Of a stretch of DNA of 64,000 bases, positions 25,701 to 34,802 are shown piece by piece (within the stretch, counting starts at the first letter, position 1; every line of letters starts with the position of its first letter). The DNA comes from Tepidicella baoligensis. GTDB taxonomy: Bacteria; Pseudomonadota; Gammaproteobacteria; Burkholderiales; Burkholderiaceae_C. The notes under the pieces were generated by a model. The model saw only the letters and a program-made list of their open reading frames with translations, had not been told where the DNA came from and did not search any database. The DNA lies in contig NZ_JACCDB010000001.1 of assembly GCF_013432195.1 (NCBI RefSeq), positions 459,679 to 523,678 on the forward strand. Reading direction: 5' to 3'. The translations under genes and the position numbers were made by a program.

Positions 25701-27901
25701 CTGGCCCGAACGGCGGCGGCGTCACCCGCTTCCTGCTCGGGCATGCCAGACTGGAGGCGATCCACCCAATCCTGCAAGTAGGTCAGCACTTGCGCACTCA
25801 AATCCAGCAACGGCGCACTAGCCGGCTTCTGTTCTGCCAGCCAAGCGTTGAGCAGCTGCTCCATGGCCCAAGCGGCTTCGCCCAGCCCGGCCAGTTCCAC
25901 CATGCGGGCACTGCCTTTGAGGGTATGGAAGCCCCGGCGCAACGCGGTCAGGTCCGGCAGGCTGCCGGGGTTGCTGCGCAGGATCTGCAGCGTTTCCCGA
26001 GCGCCGGCAAACACGGCCCGGGCCTCTTCCACAAAAATCGCCCGCAGGTCCTCCTCGTCGTTCGCCGCCTCGGCCGCGGGGGCCGCTGGGGTGTCCGGCA
26101 TGGCAAGTGGTCGGGGTGCGCTCGTCTCCCCCCCCGGTAGCGTGGAACGCAGCAGTCCGGCCGCTTCGTCGAAACGATAGGCTTGGCGAGCCAGTTCGGG
26201 CTGTCGGTTGTAGGTGTCGAGCAGCCATCCCAGCATCGACACGTTCGGCCCAAGGCGCGAGGCGGTCAGTTGCATGGTTTCGGCGGTCGCGCGGTCGGTG
26301 CGGGCCGCCCAGGCACGCACATCGTCGCGCACAACCTCCAGGGTGCGAAGAGCGTCAGGCAGTTCGAGCAGCGCGGCGATGCCGCGCGTGCGGTCGAGCC
26401 GCTCGATCACCGCATCCAGGCCAGCGAGCGCAGCCGTGTCGTGCTGCCGAAACATGGCGTCCAGCGCCAGTTCGACCGCCTCCAGTTCAGCCTGCCATTG
26501 GGCGATCACCTGGGCCAGGGTTTCGCGCTCGCTGAGCCGGCGGTACGCGGCCGACATCCATGTTTCGGGATCGGGAGCAGGCTCGCCGCGCAGCACCCCG
26601 TCGAGCCGGCGCGCCAGTGCGTCGAGCCGCGGCGCCGTTTCGGGGTCGATGGGGTCGCTCTCGTCGAGGACGGCCTCCAGCAACAACAGCCCGTTGGAGA
26701 CCTCCAACGACAATCCACCCGGCCAGGCAGAGGGCGGGGTGGCTGCGAACACGTCGGCCACGCCCCCCCAGGCCCGGGCGAGGGCTTGCAGGGCAGGTTC
26801 TGACGGCAGCAAGGTCCCCAGACCTTCAGCGAGTTGACGCAAAGGCCCTGCGGCCTGCGCCAGGGACTCGCCGTTGCCCTCGGCCCCGAGGGACGACCAG
26901 GCTTGCTGCGCCCGAATCACCTGCTGGCGCAGCTCGGCGAGGGCGGCGGGTGGGTAGCGGCCCAGCGTGCGGGCTTCGAAATCCCATACCGGCGCCCGGG
27001 GCCAACCTTGGGCTTGCCAGACCGCCTCCCGGTAACCCAGGCCGCCGACGTCGTCTGATGGCGGCGCCTGAGCGATCAGGAACAGCAACTGATGCGTATG
27101 GGCGGCCAGTCCGGAACGGTCCCCCTGGCTGAGCTGGGCGTATTGCAGCAGCACGCTCGACGCCGCGCGCTTGACGTACACGCTGTCGGGCAAGGCGCCA
27201 GCGGCCACCGCTTCGAAATAGGCCGCCGCAGCCAGCCAGAAGCGCCGCACCTCGGCGTCGCCAGCGCCGCGGGCGAGGCCTGCGGCCAGCTGGGCCAACG
27301 GGGTGGCCGCCTGTGGGCTGAGGCTTTTGACCACCAGCAGCACCAGACGGTCCAGGTGGGCACGGACAGCCGGACCAGGCTCGTATGTCTTGCCAGGAGG
27401 AAGGACCGCATCGCACGGTTCGTTGTCCCACAGATCGGCCGGGTGGAAGCGGCTCACGCCAGCCAATTGTTGCCAGTCCAGGTAGGTGGGAAACAAAGCC
27501 AGGGCGGGCAGTGGCCGTTGGCGCATCAGGCGGTTCAGATAATCGAGCACCGCATGGGTGCCCTGCCGCACGACCTGCGCCGCCTCGGGGGTGGCCAGCG
27601 CAGGCTTTTGCAGCAGCCGCTGTATCGCCGCTTCCAGCGCGCGCAGCGTCTGTGCCGCCGCGGCCAGCTCCACCATTTCCAAAGCCCCCACGGCTTGGTG
27701 GATGTGCTGGCGCACCACGCGCAGCCCCGTGCCGTCCACCTCCGACAGGTCGGAAGCGCGCGCCGCCATGTTGTCCTGCACGAACTGCGTCACCGTCCGG
27801 TCCACTTCGTCGAGCGTGCGAACGAGCTCCTCCATGACCCAAGCCAGCGGGCCGAGGTCGCGCCCGGCGGATGACGTGGCGGCAGCTTCCCGGGTGCTCA
27901 C
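22733..27901 (-). CDS. chpA: Chp/Pil-Chp hybrid sensor histidine kinase ChpA (PilL)
   Basis: Giant CheA-like kinase controlling type IV pilus twitching, 1722 residues from the GTG at 27901 (GTGAGG eight bases before it). It holds several histidine phosphotransfer modules: FHTLKGSARM near 657, a degenerate AHSLAGGAATVG near 831, and LHTFKGSARL near 995, plus weaker N-terminal repeats. A CheA-type dimerisation/ATPase core follows (LEHLLRNAVVHGIEA near 1283, DDGAGLDVERVRERA), then a CheW-like domain around 1420-1550. A C-terminal receiver starts LVLVVDDSITVRRV with the phospho-acceptor in VVLCDIEMPRMDG near 1638. It is the last gene of pilGHIJ-chpA. Confidence 0.94.
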   Translation of the reverse strand: MSTREAAATSSAGRDLGPLAWVMEELVRTLDEVDRTVTQFVQDNMAARASDLSEVDGTGLRVVRQHIHQAVGALEMVELAAAAQTLRALEAAIQRLLQKPALATPEAAQVVRQGTHAVLDYLNRLMRQRPLPALALFPTYLDWQQLAGVSRFHPADLWDNEPCDAVLPPGKTYEPGPAVRAHLDRLVLLVVKSLSPQAATPLAQLAAGLARGAGDAEVRRFWLAAAAYFEAVAAGALPDSVYVKRAASSVLLQYAQLSQGDRSGLAAHTHQLLFLIAQAPPSDDVGGLGYREAVWQAQGWPRAPVWDFEARTLGRYPPAALAELRQQVIRAQQAWSSLGAEGNGESLAQAAGPLRQLAEGLGTLLPSEPALQALARAWGGVADVFAATPPSAWPGGLSLEVSNGLLLLEAVLDESDPIDPETAPRLDALARRLDGVLRGEPAPDPETWMSAAYRRLSERETLAQVIAQWQAELEAVELALDAMFRQHDTAALAGLDAVIERLDRTRGIAALLELPDALRTLEVVRDDVRAWAARTDRATAETMQLTASRLGPNVSMLGWLLDTYNRQPELARQAYRFDEAAGLLRSTLPGGETSAPRPLAMPDTPAAPAAEAANDEEDLRAIFVEEARAVFAGARETLQILRSNPGSLPDLTALRRGFHTLKGSARMVELAGLGEAAWAMEQLLNAWLAEQKPASAPLLDLSAQVLTYLQDWVDRLQSGMPEQEAGDAAAVRASADALRLEGRYMPLPAGATIPVLLETVDASLAPVPPSAADLPVLDEPVKVIGPLRIDLDLYNVFLNEADEWSRRLGHALSEWCLVPGEPLPDGLSALAHSLAGGAATVGHLGLSQLARALEHALDRIAALASPTEAVSPAQARQIADAAEEARHLLHQFAAGFLREPQPQTLAVLAAIPGEPLQAAPLPPPEEQAPAVDAGVAAPAAPEAPAADVPDDRLDADLFAVFQDEAQQLLPRLSSALRQWVARPDNTGARAEVLRNLHTFKGSARLAGASRLGEMAHRLESDVLALPEVPASQALRPLQVAMDAMQTRFELLCQAYASATSEPGAQVPEGVTLQAPEGPTAPDIAAPLEPLPSTQTTVRIRADLLDRLMVQTGDVMLTRTRLEGDMRALRQSFKDMSGNIERLRSQLRDLEMQTETQMQSRMAQSREADARFDPLEFDRYTRVQELTRLLAESVNDVATVQHHMQRAVEAAEGNLAAQARQTRELQRDLLRTRLVAFDSLADRLHRVVRQAADAEGKLVELVIHHGEVEVDRGVLDRLAPALEHLLRNAVVHGIEAVAQRERWGKPGTGRLEIDLQASGNDLTLTLSDDGAGLDVERVRERAVAQGVHPADAPFGEADAARCIFASGLSTAASVTERAGRGIGLDVVRNEVLALGGRIEYFRPDAGGAAFRLLVPLSTAVTQVVMLRVGDFVLGVPAPWVRAVKRANASELTAAYLSGQWRDGEERMPFFWAGALLALSTESTDPQAHQARSWPVLEFYSAGQHVAWHVDEVLGHQEVVVKPLGPQLARLPGLAGATVLASGAVALIYNPVALASLYGEAARAWVRAQRAEGAQGRAASRPDSGAATQAPLVLVVDDSITVRRVTQRLLKREGYRVVQAADGLQALERLREELPVVVLCDIEMPRMDGFEFVRHLRGDPRWADLPVVMITSRLADKHREHAQSLGVDHYLGKPYAEDELLELVKAYARIAPPPASVQTFFTTA

Positions 27902-27911
27902 TGGGCAGGCC

Positions 27912-29369
27912 TCACTGGATCTTGAAGCGCGAGACGGACTGCCGCAACTCGTCGGCCACGCGCGCCAGTTCACGCACCTGCTGGACGGTCGAGCGTGTGC
28001 CCTCACCGGTCTGCTCCGTCACGGCAAAAATGTGCTGGATGCTGCCGGCGGTCTGGCTGGCCAGCTCCGCCTCCCGGGTTGCGGAGTGCGCAATCTGCTC
28101 GATCAATTCCGCCACTTGGCGCGACAGTCGATCGATATCGGCCAGCGCAGCGCCGGCGTTGTCCGACAGACGGGCGCCCTCCACCACCTCGCGGGTGGAA
28201 CGCTCCATGGCCAGCACGGCATCCTGCGTATCGGCCTGGATGGCCCGTACCAGCGCCGCGATCTGGCGCGTCGCATCGGCCGATCGCTCGGCCAGCCGCT
28301 GCACCTCCTCGGCCACCACGGAAAACCCACGCCCGGCTTCACCCGCAGCCGCCGCCTGGATGGCCGCGTTGAGCGCCAGCACATTGGTCTGCTCGGTGAT
28401 GTCGGAGATCAGCTCGGTGATCTCACCAATCTCCTGCGACGATTCGCCCAGCCGCTTGATGCGCTTGGCGGTCTCCTGGATCTGCTCGCGGATGGTGTTC
28501 ATGCCGCCGATCGCGTCTTGCACCGCCCGAGCACCGGTTTCTGCCGCCACGCGCGCTTGCCGGGCGGCATCGGCTGTGCCCTGGGCCTGGGACGAGACCT
28601 GCGTGATGCGGGTGGACATGTCCAGCACCGACTGGCCGGTCTCGCGGATCTCGCGCAACTGCTCGGTGGAAGCTGCCAGCAATTCGATCGAGGTGTTCTC
28701 GACTCGGGCCGTGGTCTCCGTCACGCGCTGTGCCGCCGCCTGGACCTGGCCGACGAGCGAGCGCAACTCCTCGACCGTGTAGTTCACCGAATCGGCGATG
28801 GCGCCGGTGATGTCCTCGGTGACCGTGGCCTGCTGGGTAAGGTCGCCCTCCGCCACCGATTGCAGCTCGTTCATGAGGCGCAGGATGGCCGCCTGGGTGG
28901 CGTCATTGACGCGCTTGGCCTCTCTTTCCTGGGCCAGCGCCTCGCTGCGGGAGCGTTCGATTTCGGCCTGCTGGCCGCGCGCCGCGCCACGCTGCTGTTG
29001 CACCATGCCGAGCGCGGCAGCCACGGCCAGCAGGCCGAACAGTGCCGGCACCAGCGGCCAGGCCGGTGGCAGCGCCGGCACCTGCCAGCCATAGATCGCG
29101 GTGGCCACCATCAGCAACACCGCGCCCAGCACTGCCGCCCACCACATCCATGGGTTGCCGGTGCCTGCTGGCCCGGCACGCGTCGCCGTGGTCACCCCAC
29201 CGTGCCCCGCCGCCTGGTCAGCAGCAGGCGACAGGGTGGAGGGCCCCAGGTCCGACGCACCGTTTGCCGATGCCCCGAGGCTGGAGCCGAGCTCGCTGAG
29301 GGGTGCCCCCGGGACCACAGACGGTGCCGTCTCGGGCTGACGGCTGCGCCGTTTCAAGGCATCAAGCAT
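27912..29369 (-). CDS. pilJ: PilJ-like methyl-accepting chemotaxis protein lacking a periplasmic sensor
   Basis: Chemoreceptor that should drive the ChpA kinase. It has 485 residues, much shorter than the roughly 680-residue Pseudomonas PilJ. Two membrane helices (about 74-95 and 103-123) are separated by only a few residues (QVPALPPAW), so the usual periplasmic PilJ sensor repeats are missing. An N-terminal cytoplasmic Pro/Ala-rich stretch precedes the helices. The C-terminal signalling hairpin is intact, with its tip around [20 protein letters not shown] followed by [16 protein letters not shown]. It overlaps pilI by 8 bases, with GAGGAG before the ATG. Confidence 0.9.
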   Translation of the reverse strand: MLDALKRRSRQPETAPSVVPGAPLSELGSSLGASANGASDLGPSTLSPAADQAAGHGGVTTATRAGPAGTGNPWMWWAAVLGAVLLMVATAIYGWQVPALPPAWPLVPALFGLLAVAAALGMVQQQRGAARGQQAEIERSRSEALAQEREAKRVNDATQAAILRLMNELQSVAEGDLTQQATVTEDITGAIADSVNYTVEELRSLVGQVQAAAQRVTETTARVENTSIELLAASTEQLREIRETGQSVLDMSTRITQVSSQAQGTADAARQARVAAETGARAVQDAIGGMNTIREQIQETAKRIKRLGESSQEIGEITELISDITEQTNVLALNAAIQAAAAGEAGRGFSVVAEEVQRLAERSADATRQIAALVRAIQADTQDAVLAMERSTREVVEGARLSDNAGAALADIDRLSRQVAELIEQIAHSATREAELASQTAGSIQHIFAVTEQTGEGTRSTVQQVRELARVADELRQSVSRFKIQ

Positions 29370-29952
29370 CTCGGCTCCTCACCGCGTCGGACATCGGGGA
29401 CGGCCGGGCAAAGGCCGGCAGCCTGGGGTCGAGAAACGCCGGGGACTGCGCCCACGCGATCAGATCCAGCTCCAGCCAGCGTTGGCCTTGGGCATCGCGG
29501 CACAGCTGGCGCACACCGGCCGGGCATTGTTCCGTCTCATCCACCACGAAATCGGCCGACGTGCGCAGCCCCAGCAACCGGTCCACGCACAGGGCCGCTC
29601 CCAGGCCCAGCGACGGGCTGAAACTGATCCAGTAAACCGTGTCGTCCCCATCGTGCAAGCACGTCTGCCGGGGCAAGCCCAAATAGCGCACCCAATCCAC
29701 CACCAGCGTGAGGCTGCCGCGCAGGCTGGTCACCCCCAGGACCCAGGGCTGGGTATGGGGCACACGCTGCAAGAGCGTGGGATGAAAAATCTCGCCTGCC
29801 TGTGCCAGCGGCAGCAGCGCACGCACCCCTTGCCACGACACGCCCAGCCACCCCGAGGCCAGCGGCCGATCGGCCGACTCGGCCAGCTTGCGGGCGAGCT
29901 CGTCCTGAAAGGCCTGCAGGGACGGACGCACAGCGGTGGTGGGTTCGGTCAT
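29362..29952 (-). CDS. pilI: CheW-like adaptor PilI
   Basis: CheW-domain scaffold linking PilJ to ChpA, 196 residues. CheW landmarks seen are [18 protein letters not shown], the [19 protein letters not shown] strand pair and [13 protein letters not shown]. The N-terminal 35 residues are extra and probably helical. The ATG at 29952 follows GAAGG; longer upstream frame is overlap with the pilH-side sequence. Its stop lies inside the pilJ start region. Confidence 0.9.
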   Translation of the reverse strand: MTEPTTAVRPSLQAFQDELARKLAESADRPLASGWLGVSWQGVRALLPLAQAGEIFHPTLLQRVPHTQPWVLGVTSLRGSLTLVVDWVRYLGLPRQTCLHDGDDTVYWISFSPSLGLGAALCVDRLLGLRTSADFVVDETEQCPAGVRQLCRDAQGQRWLELDLIAWAQSPAFLDPRLPAFARPSPMSDAVRSRDA

Positions 29953-29962
29953 GCGGCTGCCT

Positions 29963-30325
29963 TCAGGCCATGGCCTCGATCTTGGCCAACAGCACGCGAG
30001 GGTCCACTGGCTTGGTGATGTACTCCCGCGCACCTTGGCGCAGGCCCCAGACGCGGTCGGTTTCCTGGTTCTTGCTGGAACAGATGAACACCGGCACCTT
30101 CGCGTATGCCGGATGGCGGGCAATGTTGCGCGTGAGTTGAAAGCCGTTGATGCCGGGCATCACCACATCCATCAGGATCAAGTCGGGCAGCTGCTCGGCC
30201 AGCTCCCGCAGGGCTTGTTCGGCATTTTCAGCCGTGCGCACGTGGTAGCCATTGCGGCTGAGCAACTTGCTGAGAAACAGCAGCTCCGTGCGGGAATCGT
30301 CGATCACCAGGATATCCCTCACCAT
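29963..30325 (-). CDS. pilH: Single-domain response regulator PilH
   Basis: CheY-like receiver, 120 residues, with no output domain. The acidic pair is in ILVIDDSRTE, the phospho-acceptor Asp in LILMDVVMPGINGF, the Ser/Thr switch in FICSSKNQ and the conserved Lys in YITKPVDP. In known Chp systems PilH favours retraction (PilT/PilU), but this is inferred from homologues. Ten bases separate it from pilI. Confidence 0.93.
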   Translation of the reverse strand: MVRDILVIDDSRTELLFLSKLLSRNGYHVRTAENAEQALRELAEQLPDLILMDVVMPGINGFQLTRNIARHPAYAKVPVFICSSKNQETDRVWGLRQGAREYITKPVDPRVLLAKIEAMA

Positions 30326-30341
30326 GGCCTGCTCTCCTGCA

Positions 30342-30755
30342 TCATGGGGTCGCGGTCACGGCTTGGTCGCGCCGGCTGGCGTGCCGCTGCACCGCCTGCA
30401 ACAGCTGCTCCCGGGTGAAGGGCTTGGTCAGGTGCTCCTGGGAGCCGACCATGCGCCCGCGGGCGATGTCGAACACCCCGTCTTTCGACGACAGCATCAC
30501 CACCGGCACCTGGGCAAAACGGGTGTTGCGCTTGATGATGGCGCAGGTCTGATAACCATCCAGCCGGGGCATGAGGATGTCGCAGAACACCAGATCCGGG
30601 ACGAAATCGTGCATGCGGGCCAGCGCGTCGTAGCCGTCTTCGGCCAGCAACACCTCGTGGCCAGCGTCGCGCAGAAAGCGCTCGGCACTGCGGCGCACGG
30701 TCTGGCTGTCATCCACCACCAGCACCCGGCACGCAAACGGTTCGCTGGGCGTCAT
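30342..30755 (-). CDS. pilG: Response regulator PilG
   Basis: CheY-like receiver, 137 residues, first gene of the chemosensory operon. The acidic pair is in VLVVDDSQTVRRSAERFL, the phospho-acceptor in LVFCDILMPRLDGYQ, the switch Ser in VVMLSSKDG and the Lys in HLTKPFTRE. Known PilG proteins promote PilB-driven extension. The short distance to pilH (16 bases) supports co-transcription. Confidence 0.93.
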   Translation of the reverse strand: MTPSEPFACRVLVVDDSQTVRRSAERFLRDAGHEVLLAEDGYDALARMHDFVPDLVFCDILMPRLDGYQTCAIIKRNTRFAQVPVVMLSSKDGVFDIARGRMVGSQEHLTKPFTREQLLQAVQRHASRRDQAVTATP

Positions 30756-30808
30756 CGGCGTTCTCCTGGGCGGCGTGTGGGGTGCTCAGCTCCAGCCCGA
30801 CTCGGACG

Positions 30809-30982
30809 TCAGATCTGGACCATTTCGAAATCTTCCTTGCGGGCACCGCATTCCGGGCAAGTCCAGTTCATGGGCACATCCTCCCACTTGGTGCCGGGCG
30901 CGATGCCATGATCCGGTGCGCCGGCCTCCTCGTCGTAAATCCAGCCGCAGATCAGGCACATCCAGGTTTTGTGAGCACTCAT
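30809..30982 (-). CDS. rubA: Rubredoxin
   Basis: Small electron carrier of 57 residues. Two CxxC iron-binding pairs are complete: C9-LI-C12 and C42-PE-C45, within the classic CLICGWIYDEEAGAPDHGI and NWTCPECGARK contexts. The fold is the short, single-domain rubredoxin type seen next to ThiD/HemL genes in beta-proteobacteria. It is divergent from the ThiD-like gene and lies 53 bases upstream of pilG on the same strand. Confidence 0.96.
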   Translation of the reverse strand: MSAHKTWMCLICGWIYDEEAGAPDHGIAPGTKWEDVPMNWTCPECGARKEDFEMVQI

Positions 30983-30995
30983 GGTCGAACAACGC

Positions 30996-31023
30996 TTGTC
31001 TTAGAATGGGTTCATTGTATCTA
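30996..31023 (+). promoter_or_regulatory. Possible sigma70 promoter for thiD-hemL
   Basis: TTGTCT at 30996-31001 and TATCTA at 31018-31023 are separated by 16 bases, placing a start site shortly before the ATG at 31046. The match is moderate. Confidence 0.35.
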
Positions 31024-31045
31024 GGCACCACGGCCCGTCCCGCGC

Positions 31046-31984
31046 ATGACCTTTCCGAACGACACGGCGGGCGCCACCACGGCCCCCGCGCCCGCTGAAG
31101 CCTCTCTGCCCTGCGTGATCAGCTTCAACGCCAACGACCCCAGCGGCGCTGGCGGGCTCGCCGCCGACCTCACCGCCATGGCGAGCGCCTCCTGCCATGT
31201 GCTGCCGGTGGTTACCGGCACCTATGTGCGCGACACCCGTGCGCTGCACCACCACATCCCTTTCGATGAGGAGGCGATCGAGGACCAGGCCCGCTGCGTG
31301 CTGGAAGACGTCTCGGTCCAGGCCATCAAGGTGGGGTTCGCCGGCAGTGCGGAAAACCTCAGCACCATCGCCGAGATGCTCAGCGACTACAGCGACGTGC
31401 CCGTGGTCAGCTACATGCCCGAGCTCGCCTGGTGGGACGAGGTGGAGCGTGAAAACTACCTCGACGCCTTCGCGGAGCTGCTGCTGCCGCAGACCAGCGT
31501 GCTCGTGGGCAACCACAACACCCTGTGCCGCTGGCTCCTGCCCGACTGGACCGAAGACCGCCCGCCCGGTCCGCGCGAGCTGGCCAAGGCCGCCGCCGAG
31601 TTCGGCACCCCCTACACCCTGGTCACCGGCTTCAACGCACCCGACCAGTTCCTCGAAAGCCACCTGGCTTCGCCCGAAACGGTGCTGGCCACGGCCCGCT
31701 ATGAGCGCTTCGAGGCCACCTTCACCGGCGCCGGCGACACCCTCTCGGCCGCCCTGTGCGCCCTGCTGGCCAACGAATCCGACCTGCAGGCGGCCTGCGC
31801 CGAAGCCCTGACCTATCTCGACCAATGCCTGGACGCGGGCTTCCAGCCCGGCATGGGCCATGCCGTGCCCGACCGGCTGTTCTGGGCCCACGACGAACAC
31901 CCCGACACCCGGGACGCCGACCCCGAAACCGACCCTCCGGCCCACGAGCTCGAGGGCTTCCCGGACGGCCACACCGCCCACTGA
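31046..31984 (+). CDS. thiD: ThiD-like bifunctional hydroxymethylpyrimidine kinase / phosphokinase paralogue
   Basis: Ribokinase-fold kinase of 312 residues. The N-terminal [20 protein letters not shown] and the [16 protein letters not shown] segment match ThiD. The anion-hole motif reads [11 protein letters not shown] (Asp231), whereas canonical ThiD has a Cys at this place (GxGCTLS). Asp is the general kinase base in the wider superfamily. The HMP-contact segment ([16 protein letters not shown]) is also divergent. An acidic tail ([15 protein letters not shown]) is extra. It sits just upstream of hemL on the same strand; no other thiamin gene is nearby. The exact substrate is therefore uncertain. 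Confidence 0.78.
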   Translation: MTFPNDTAGATTAPAPAEASLPCVISFNANDPSGAGGLAADLTAMASASCHVLPVVTGTYVRDTRALHHHIPFDEEAIEDQARCVLEDVSVQAIKVGFAGSAENLSTIAEMLSDYSDVPVVSYMPELAWWDEVERENYLDAFAELLLPQTSVLVGNHNTLCRWLLPDWTEDRPPGPRELAKAAAEFGTPYTLVTGFNAPDQFLESHLASPETVLATARYERFEATFTGAGDTLSAALCALLANESDLQAACAEALTYLDQCLDAGFQPGMGHAVPDRLFWAHDEHPDTRDADPETDPPAHELEGFPDGHTAH

Positions 31985-32043
31985 CACCCGCTGGCACCGC
32001 GCCGCGGATCATCCCCACGTTCTCCTGCACCCACACGCCCCAC

Positions 32044-33339
32044 ATGACCGACCGCAATCAAACCCTGTTCGACCGTGCCAAGCAACGCATTCCCGGCGGC
32101 GTGAACTCCCCGGTGCGCGCCTTCAAGGCCGTGGGCGGCACTCCGCGCTTCGTGCAGCGCGCGCAAGGCGCCTACTTCTGGGACGCCAATGGGCAGAAGT
32201 ACATCGATTACATCGGCTCCTGGGGGCCCATGATTCTGGGCCATGGGCACCCCGCCGTGCTGGAGGCCGTGCAGAAAGCCGTCATGGAAGGCTTCAGCTT
32301 CGGGGCCCCCACCGAGCGCGAAGTGGAACTGGCCGAGGAAATCGTCAGGCTGGTGCCCAGCATCGACATGGTGCGCCTGGTCAGCTCCGGCACCGAAGCA
32401 GGCATGAGCACCATCCGCCTGGCGCGGGGCGCCACCGGCCGCAAGAAGATCATCAAATTCGAAGGCTGCTACCACGGCCATGCCGACGCCTTGCTGGTCA
32501 AGGCCGGCTCGGGCCTGGCCACCTTCGGTCACCCCACCAGCGCGGGCGTCCCTCCCGAGGTGGCGCAATACACCCTGGTGCTGGAATACAACAACCTCGA
32601 ACAACTCGAAGCCGCGTTCCAGCAGCACGGCGACGACATCGCCTGCCTGATGATCGAGCCCATCGCCGGCAACATGAACTTCGTGCGCGCCAGCGTACCC
32701 TTCATGAAACGTTGCCGCGAACTGTGCAGCCAGCACGGCGCCCTGCTGGCCTTTGACGAGGTGATGACGGGCTTTCGCGTGGCCCTGGGCGGCGCCCAAA
32801 GCCTCTATGCCCAGTTGATTCCAGGCTTTGAGCCGGACATGACGGTGATGGGCAAGGTGATCGGCGGCGGCATGCCGCTGGCGGCCTTCGGCGCCAAGCG
32901 CGCCGTGATGGAACAGCTGGCCCCGCTCGGTGCCGTCTACCAGGCGGGCACGCTGAGTGGCAACCCGGTGGCCACCGCCTGCGGTCTGGCCACGCTCAAG
33001 GAAATCCAGAAGCCGGGGTTCTTCGAAGCCTTGTCAGCCCGCACCCAGCAACTCACCCGCGGCCTGCAAGCCGCTGCCGATGCGGCAGGCGTGCCGTTGG
33101 CCACCGACAGTCAGGGCGGCATGTTCGGTTTTTTCCTGATGGACAAGCTGCCACAGAACTACGCCACGGTGATGAGCACCGACCCTGCACGCTTCAATCG
33201 GTTCTTCCACGGCATGCTGGAGCGTGGCGTGTACTTCGCCCCCGCGTTGTATGAAGCGGGCTTTGTGAGTGCGGCCCACACGGAGGCCGACGTGGAGGCC
33301 ACCGTGGCCGCCGCGCGCGAGGTGTTCGCCACACTCTGA
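32044..33339 (+). CDS. hemL: Glutamate-1-semialdehyde 2,1-aminomutase
   Basis: PLP enzyme that makes 5-aminolevulinate from glutamate-1-semialdehyde in the C5 heme pathway. It has 431 residues. The N-terminal [16 protein letters not shown], the [15 protein letters not shown] and [15 protein letters not shown] loops, the [12 protein letters not shown] cofactor Asp, and the PLP lysine K271 in [11 protein letters not shown] are all present. The ATG at 32044 gives the standard family N-terminus. A strong bidirectional terminator follows. Confidence 0.97.
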   Translation: MTDRNQTLFDRAKQRIPGGVNSPVRAFKAVGGTPRFVQRAQGAYFWDANGQKYIDYIGSWGPMILGHGHPAVLEAVQKAVMEGFSFGAPTEREVELAEEIVRLVPSIDMVRLVSSGTEAGMSTIRLARGATGRKKIIKFEGCYHGHADALLVKAGSGLATFGHPTSAGVPPEVAQYTLVLEYNNLEQLEAAFQQHGDDIACLMIEPIAGNMNFVRASVPFMKRCRELCSQHGALLAFDEVMTGFRVALGGAQSLYAQLIPGFEPDMTVMGKVIGGGMPLAAFGAKRAVMEQLAPLGAVYQAGTLSGNPVATACGLATLKEIQKPGFFEALSARTQQLTRGLQAAADAAGVPLATDSQGGMFGFFLMDKLPQNYATVMSTDPARFNRFFHGMLERGVYFAPALYEAGFVSAAHTEADVEATVAAAREVFATL

Positions 33340-33357
33340 CCGAGCACACAACGCCAA

Positions 33358-33394
33358 CAAAAAAACGGGCTGTCATACACAGCCCGTTTTTTTG
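33358..33394. terminator. Bidirectional rho-independent terminator between hemL and trhP
   Basis: Stem ACGGGCTGT (33365-33373) and ACAGCCCGT (33379-33387) with a 5-base loop, flanked by an A-run on the left and a T-run on the right. It works in both directions for the convergent hemL (plus) and trhP (minus) genes. Confidence 0.9.
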
Positions 33395-33395
33395 T

Positions 33396-34778
33396 TCAAG
33401 CAGTTACTGGCTCCAGCAGCCGCGCCAGCAAGGCACCCTCCACCGGTCCACCCAGAGGCACATACACCCGCACCGGACTGCCCTGCGCCACCTGCACCGG
33501 CTCCCCGTCCAGGTTCTGCATGGCGTCCAGCCGCACGATGCGGTTGCCGCTGGGGTGGATCACCTCGATGCGGTCGCCCACGGCGAAGCGGTTCTTGGTT
33601 TCCACCTCGGCCCAGCCGTCGGCGCGCACGCCGCGCACCTCCCCCACGAAGTGGCTGCGGTGCAATTCGGAGTGCCCGCTGATGTAGTTCTGGTAATCCT
33701 GCGCCGGGCGGCGCTCCAGCAAGCCCCCGGTATAACCGCGGTTGGCCAGACCTTCGAGCTCCAGCAGCAGCTCCGGGTTGAAGGGGCGGCCCGCCATGGC
33801 ATCATCGATTGCACGGCGATACACCTGCGCCGTACGGGCCACGTAGTACAAGCTCTTGGTGCGACCCTCGATCTTGAGCGAATCGACACCGATCTTGCAC
33901 AGCCGCTCCACGTGCTCCACGGCACGCAGGTCCTTGCTGTTCAGGATGTAGGTGCCGTGCTCGTCCTCCATGATCGGCATCAGCTCGCCAGGGCGGCCTT
34001 TTTCCTCGATCAGGTACACCCGGTCGGCCGCCGGGTGGCGCTGGCCGCCGCCGCAGGTGGAGAAGGCGGTTTCGGCTTCGGCCAGGGCTTCACCAAAATG
34101 GAAGTCCTTCCCCATCTGCGCCACCGGGATGGCCTCGCCCGTCACCGGGTCCAACTGAGCGGCCTGGGTGCCATATTCCCAGCGACAGGCGTTGGTGCAG
34201 GTGCCCTGGTTGGGGTCGCGCCGGTTGAAGTAACCGCTGAGCAGGCAGCGCCCCGAATAGGCGATGCACAGAGCCCCGTGCACGAACACCTCCAATTCGA
34301 TGTCCGGGCATTCGTGGCGAATCGCCTCGATCTCGTCCAGGCTGAGTTCACGCGAGAGAATGATGCGCGCGACACCGACCTTCTGCCAGAACTTCACCGC
34401 CGCCCAATTGGTGGTGTTGGCCTGCACCGACAGGTGGATCGGCACTTCGGGCCATTTCTCGCGCACCTGCATGATCAGACCGGCGTCGGCCATGATCAGC
34501 GCGTCGGGCCCGAGCTCGACGATGGGCTCGATGTCGCGCAGGTAGGTGCGTACCTTGTCGTTGTGAGCGATCAGGTTGCTCGTCACGAACAATTTCTTGC
34601 CACGCGCGTGCGCCTCTCCGATGCCTTGGGCGAGTTGCTCCAGGCGAAATTCGTTGTTGCGCGCGCGCAGGGAATAGCGCGGCTGGCCGGCATAGACGGC
34701 GTCAGCGCCAAAGTCGTAGGCGGCTCGCATCTTGTCCAGCGAGCCGGCGGGAAGCAGCAGTTCAGGGGCCTTGTGCAT
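33396..34778 (-). CDS. trhP: U32 peptidase-family tRNA hydroxylation protein TrhP (YegQ)
   Basis: Prephenate-dependent factor for 5-hydroxyuridine formation at tRNA position 34 (known for the E. coli YegQ family). It has 460 residues. The U32 core is clear: ELLLPAGSLDKMRAAYDFGADAVYAG, VHGALCIAYSGRCLLSGYF, the Cys cluster NQGTCTNACRWEYG, and SLKIEGRTKSLYYVA. The ATG at 34778 starts directly before the conserved PELLLPAG; a longer frame upstream adds unrelated residues. The length favours YegQ over the longer RlhA. It ends at the terminator shared with hemL. Confidence 0.88.
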   Translation of the reverse strand: MHKAPELLLPAGSLDKMRAAYDFGADAVYAGQPRYSLRARNNEFRLEQLAQGIGEAHARGKKLFVTSNLIAHNDKVRTYLRDIEPIVELGPDALIMADAGLIMQVREKWPEVPIHLSVQANTTNWAAVKFWQKVGVARIILSRELSLDEIEAIRHECPDIELEVFVHGALCIAYSGRCLLSGYFNRRDPNQGTCTNACRWEYGTQAAQLDPVTGEAIPVAQMGKDFHFGEALAEAETAFSTCGGGQRHPAADRVYLIEEKGRPGELMPIMEDEHGTYILNSKDLRAVEHVERLCKIGVDSLKIEGRTKSLYYVARTAQVYRRAIDDAMAGRPFNPELLLELEGLANRGYTGGLLERRPAQDYQNYISGHSELHRSHFVGEVRGVRADGWAEVETKNRFAVGDRIEVIHPSGNRIVRLDAMQNLDGEPVQVAQGSPVRVYVPLGGPVEGALLARLLEPVTA

Positions 34779-34802
34779 GCCCAGATTGTCGGACTTTTTT
34801 CG

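Noticed and set aside
23999-27874. Several plus-strand frames opposite chpA
   Set aside because: They cross domain boundaries of ChpA without any domain of their own and lack ribosome sites.
33358-33394. A/T-flanked palindrome considered as an att site or repeat unit
   Set aside because: Position between convergent hemL and trhP and the A-run/stem/T-run structure fit a bidirectional terminator.
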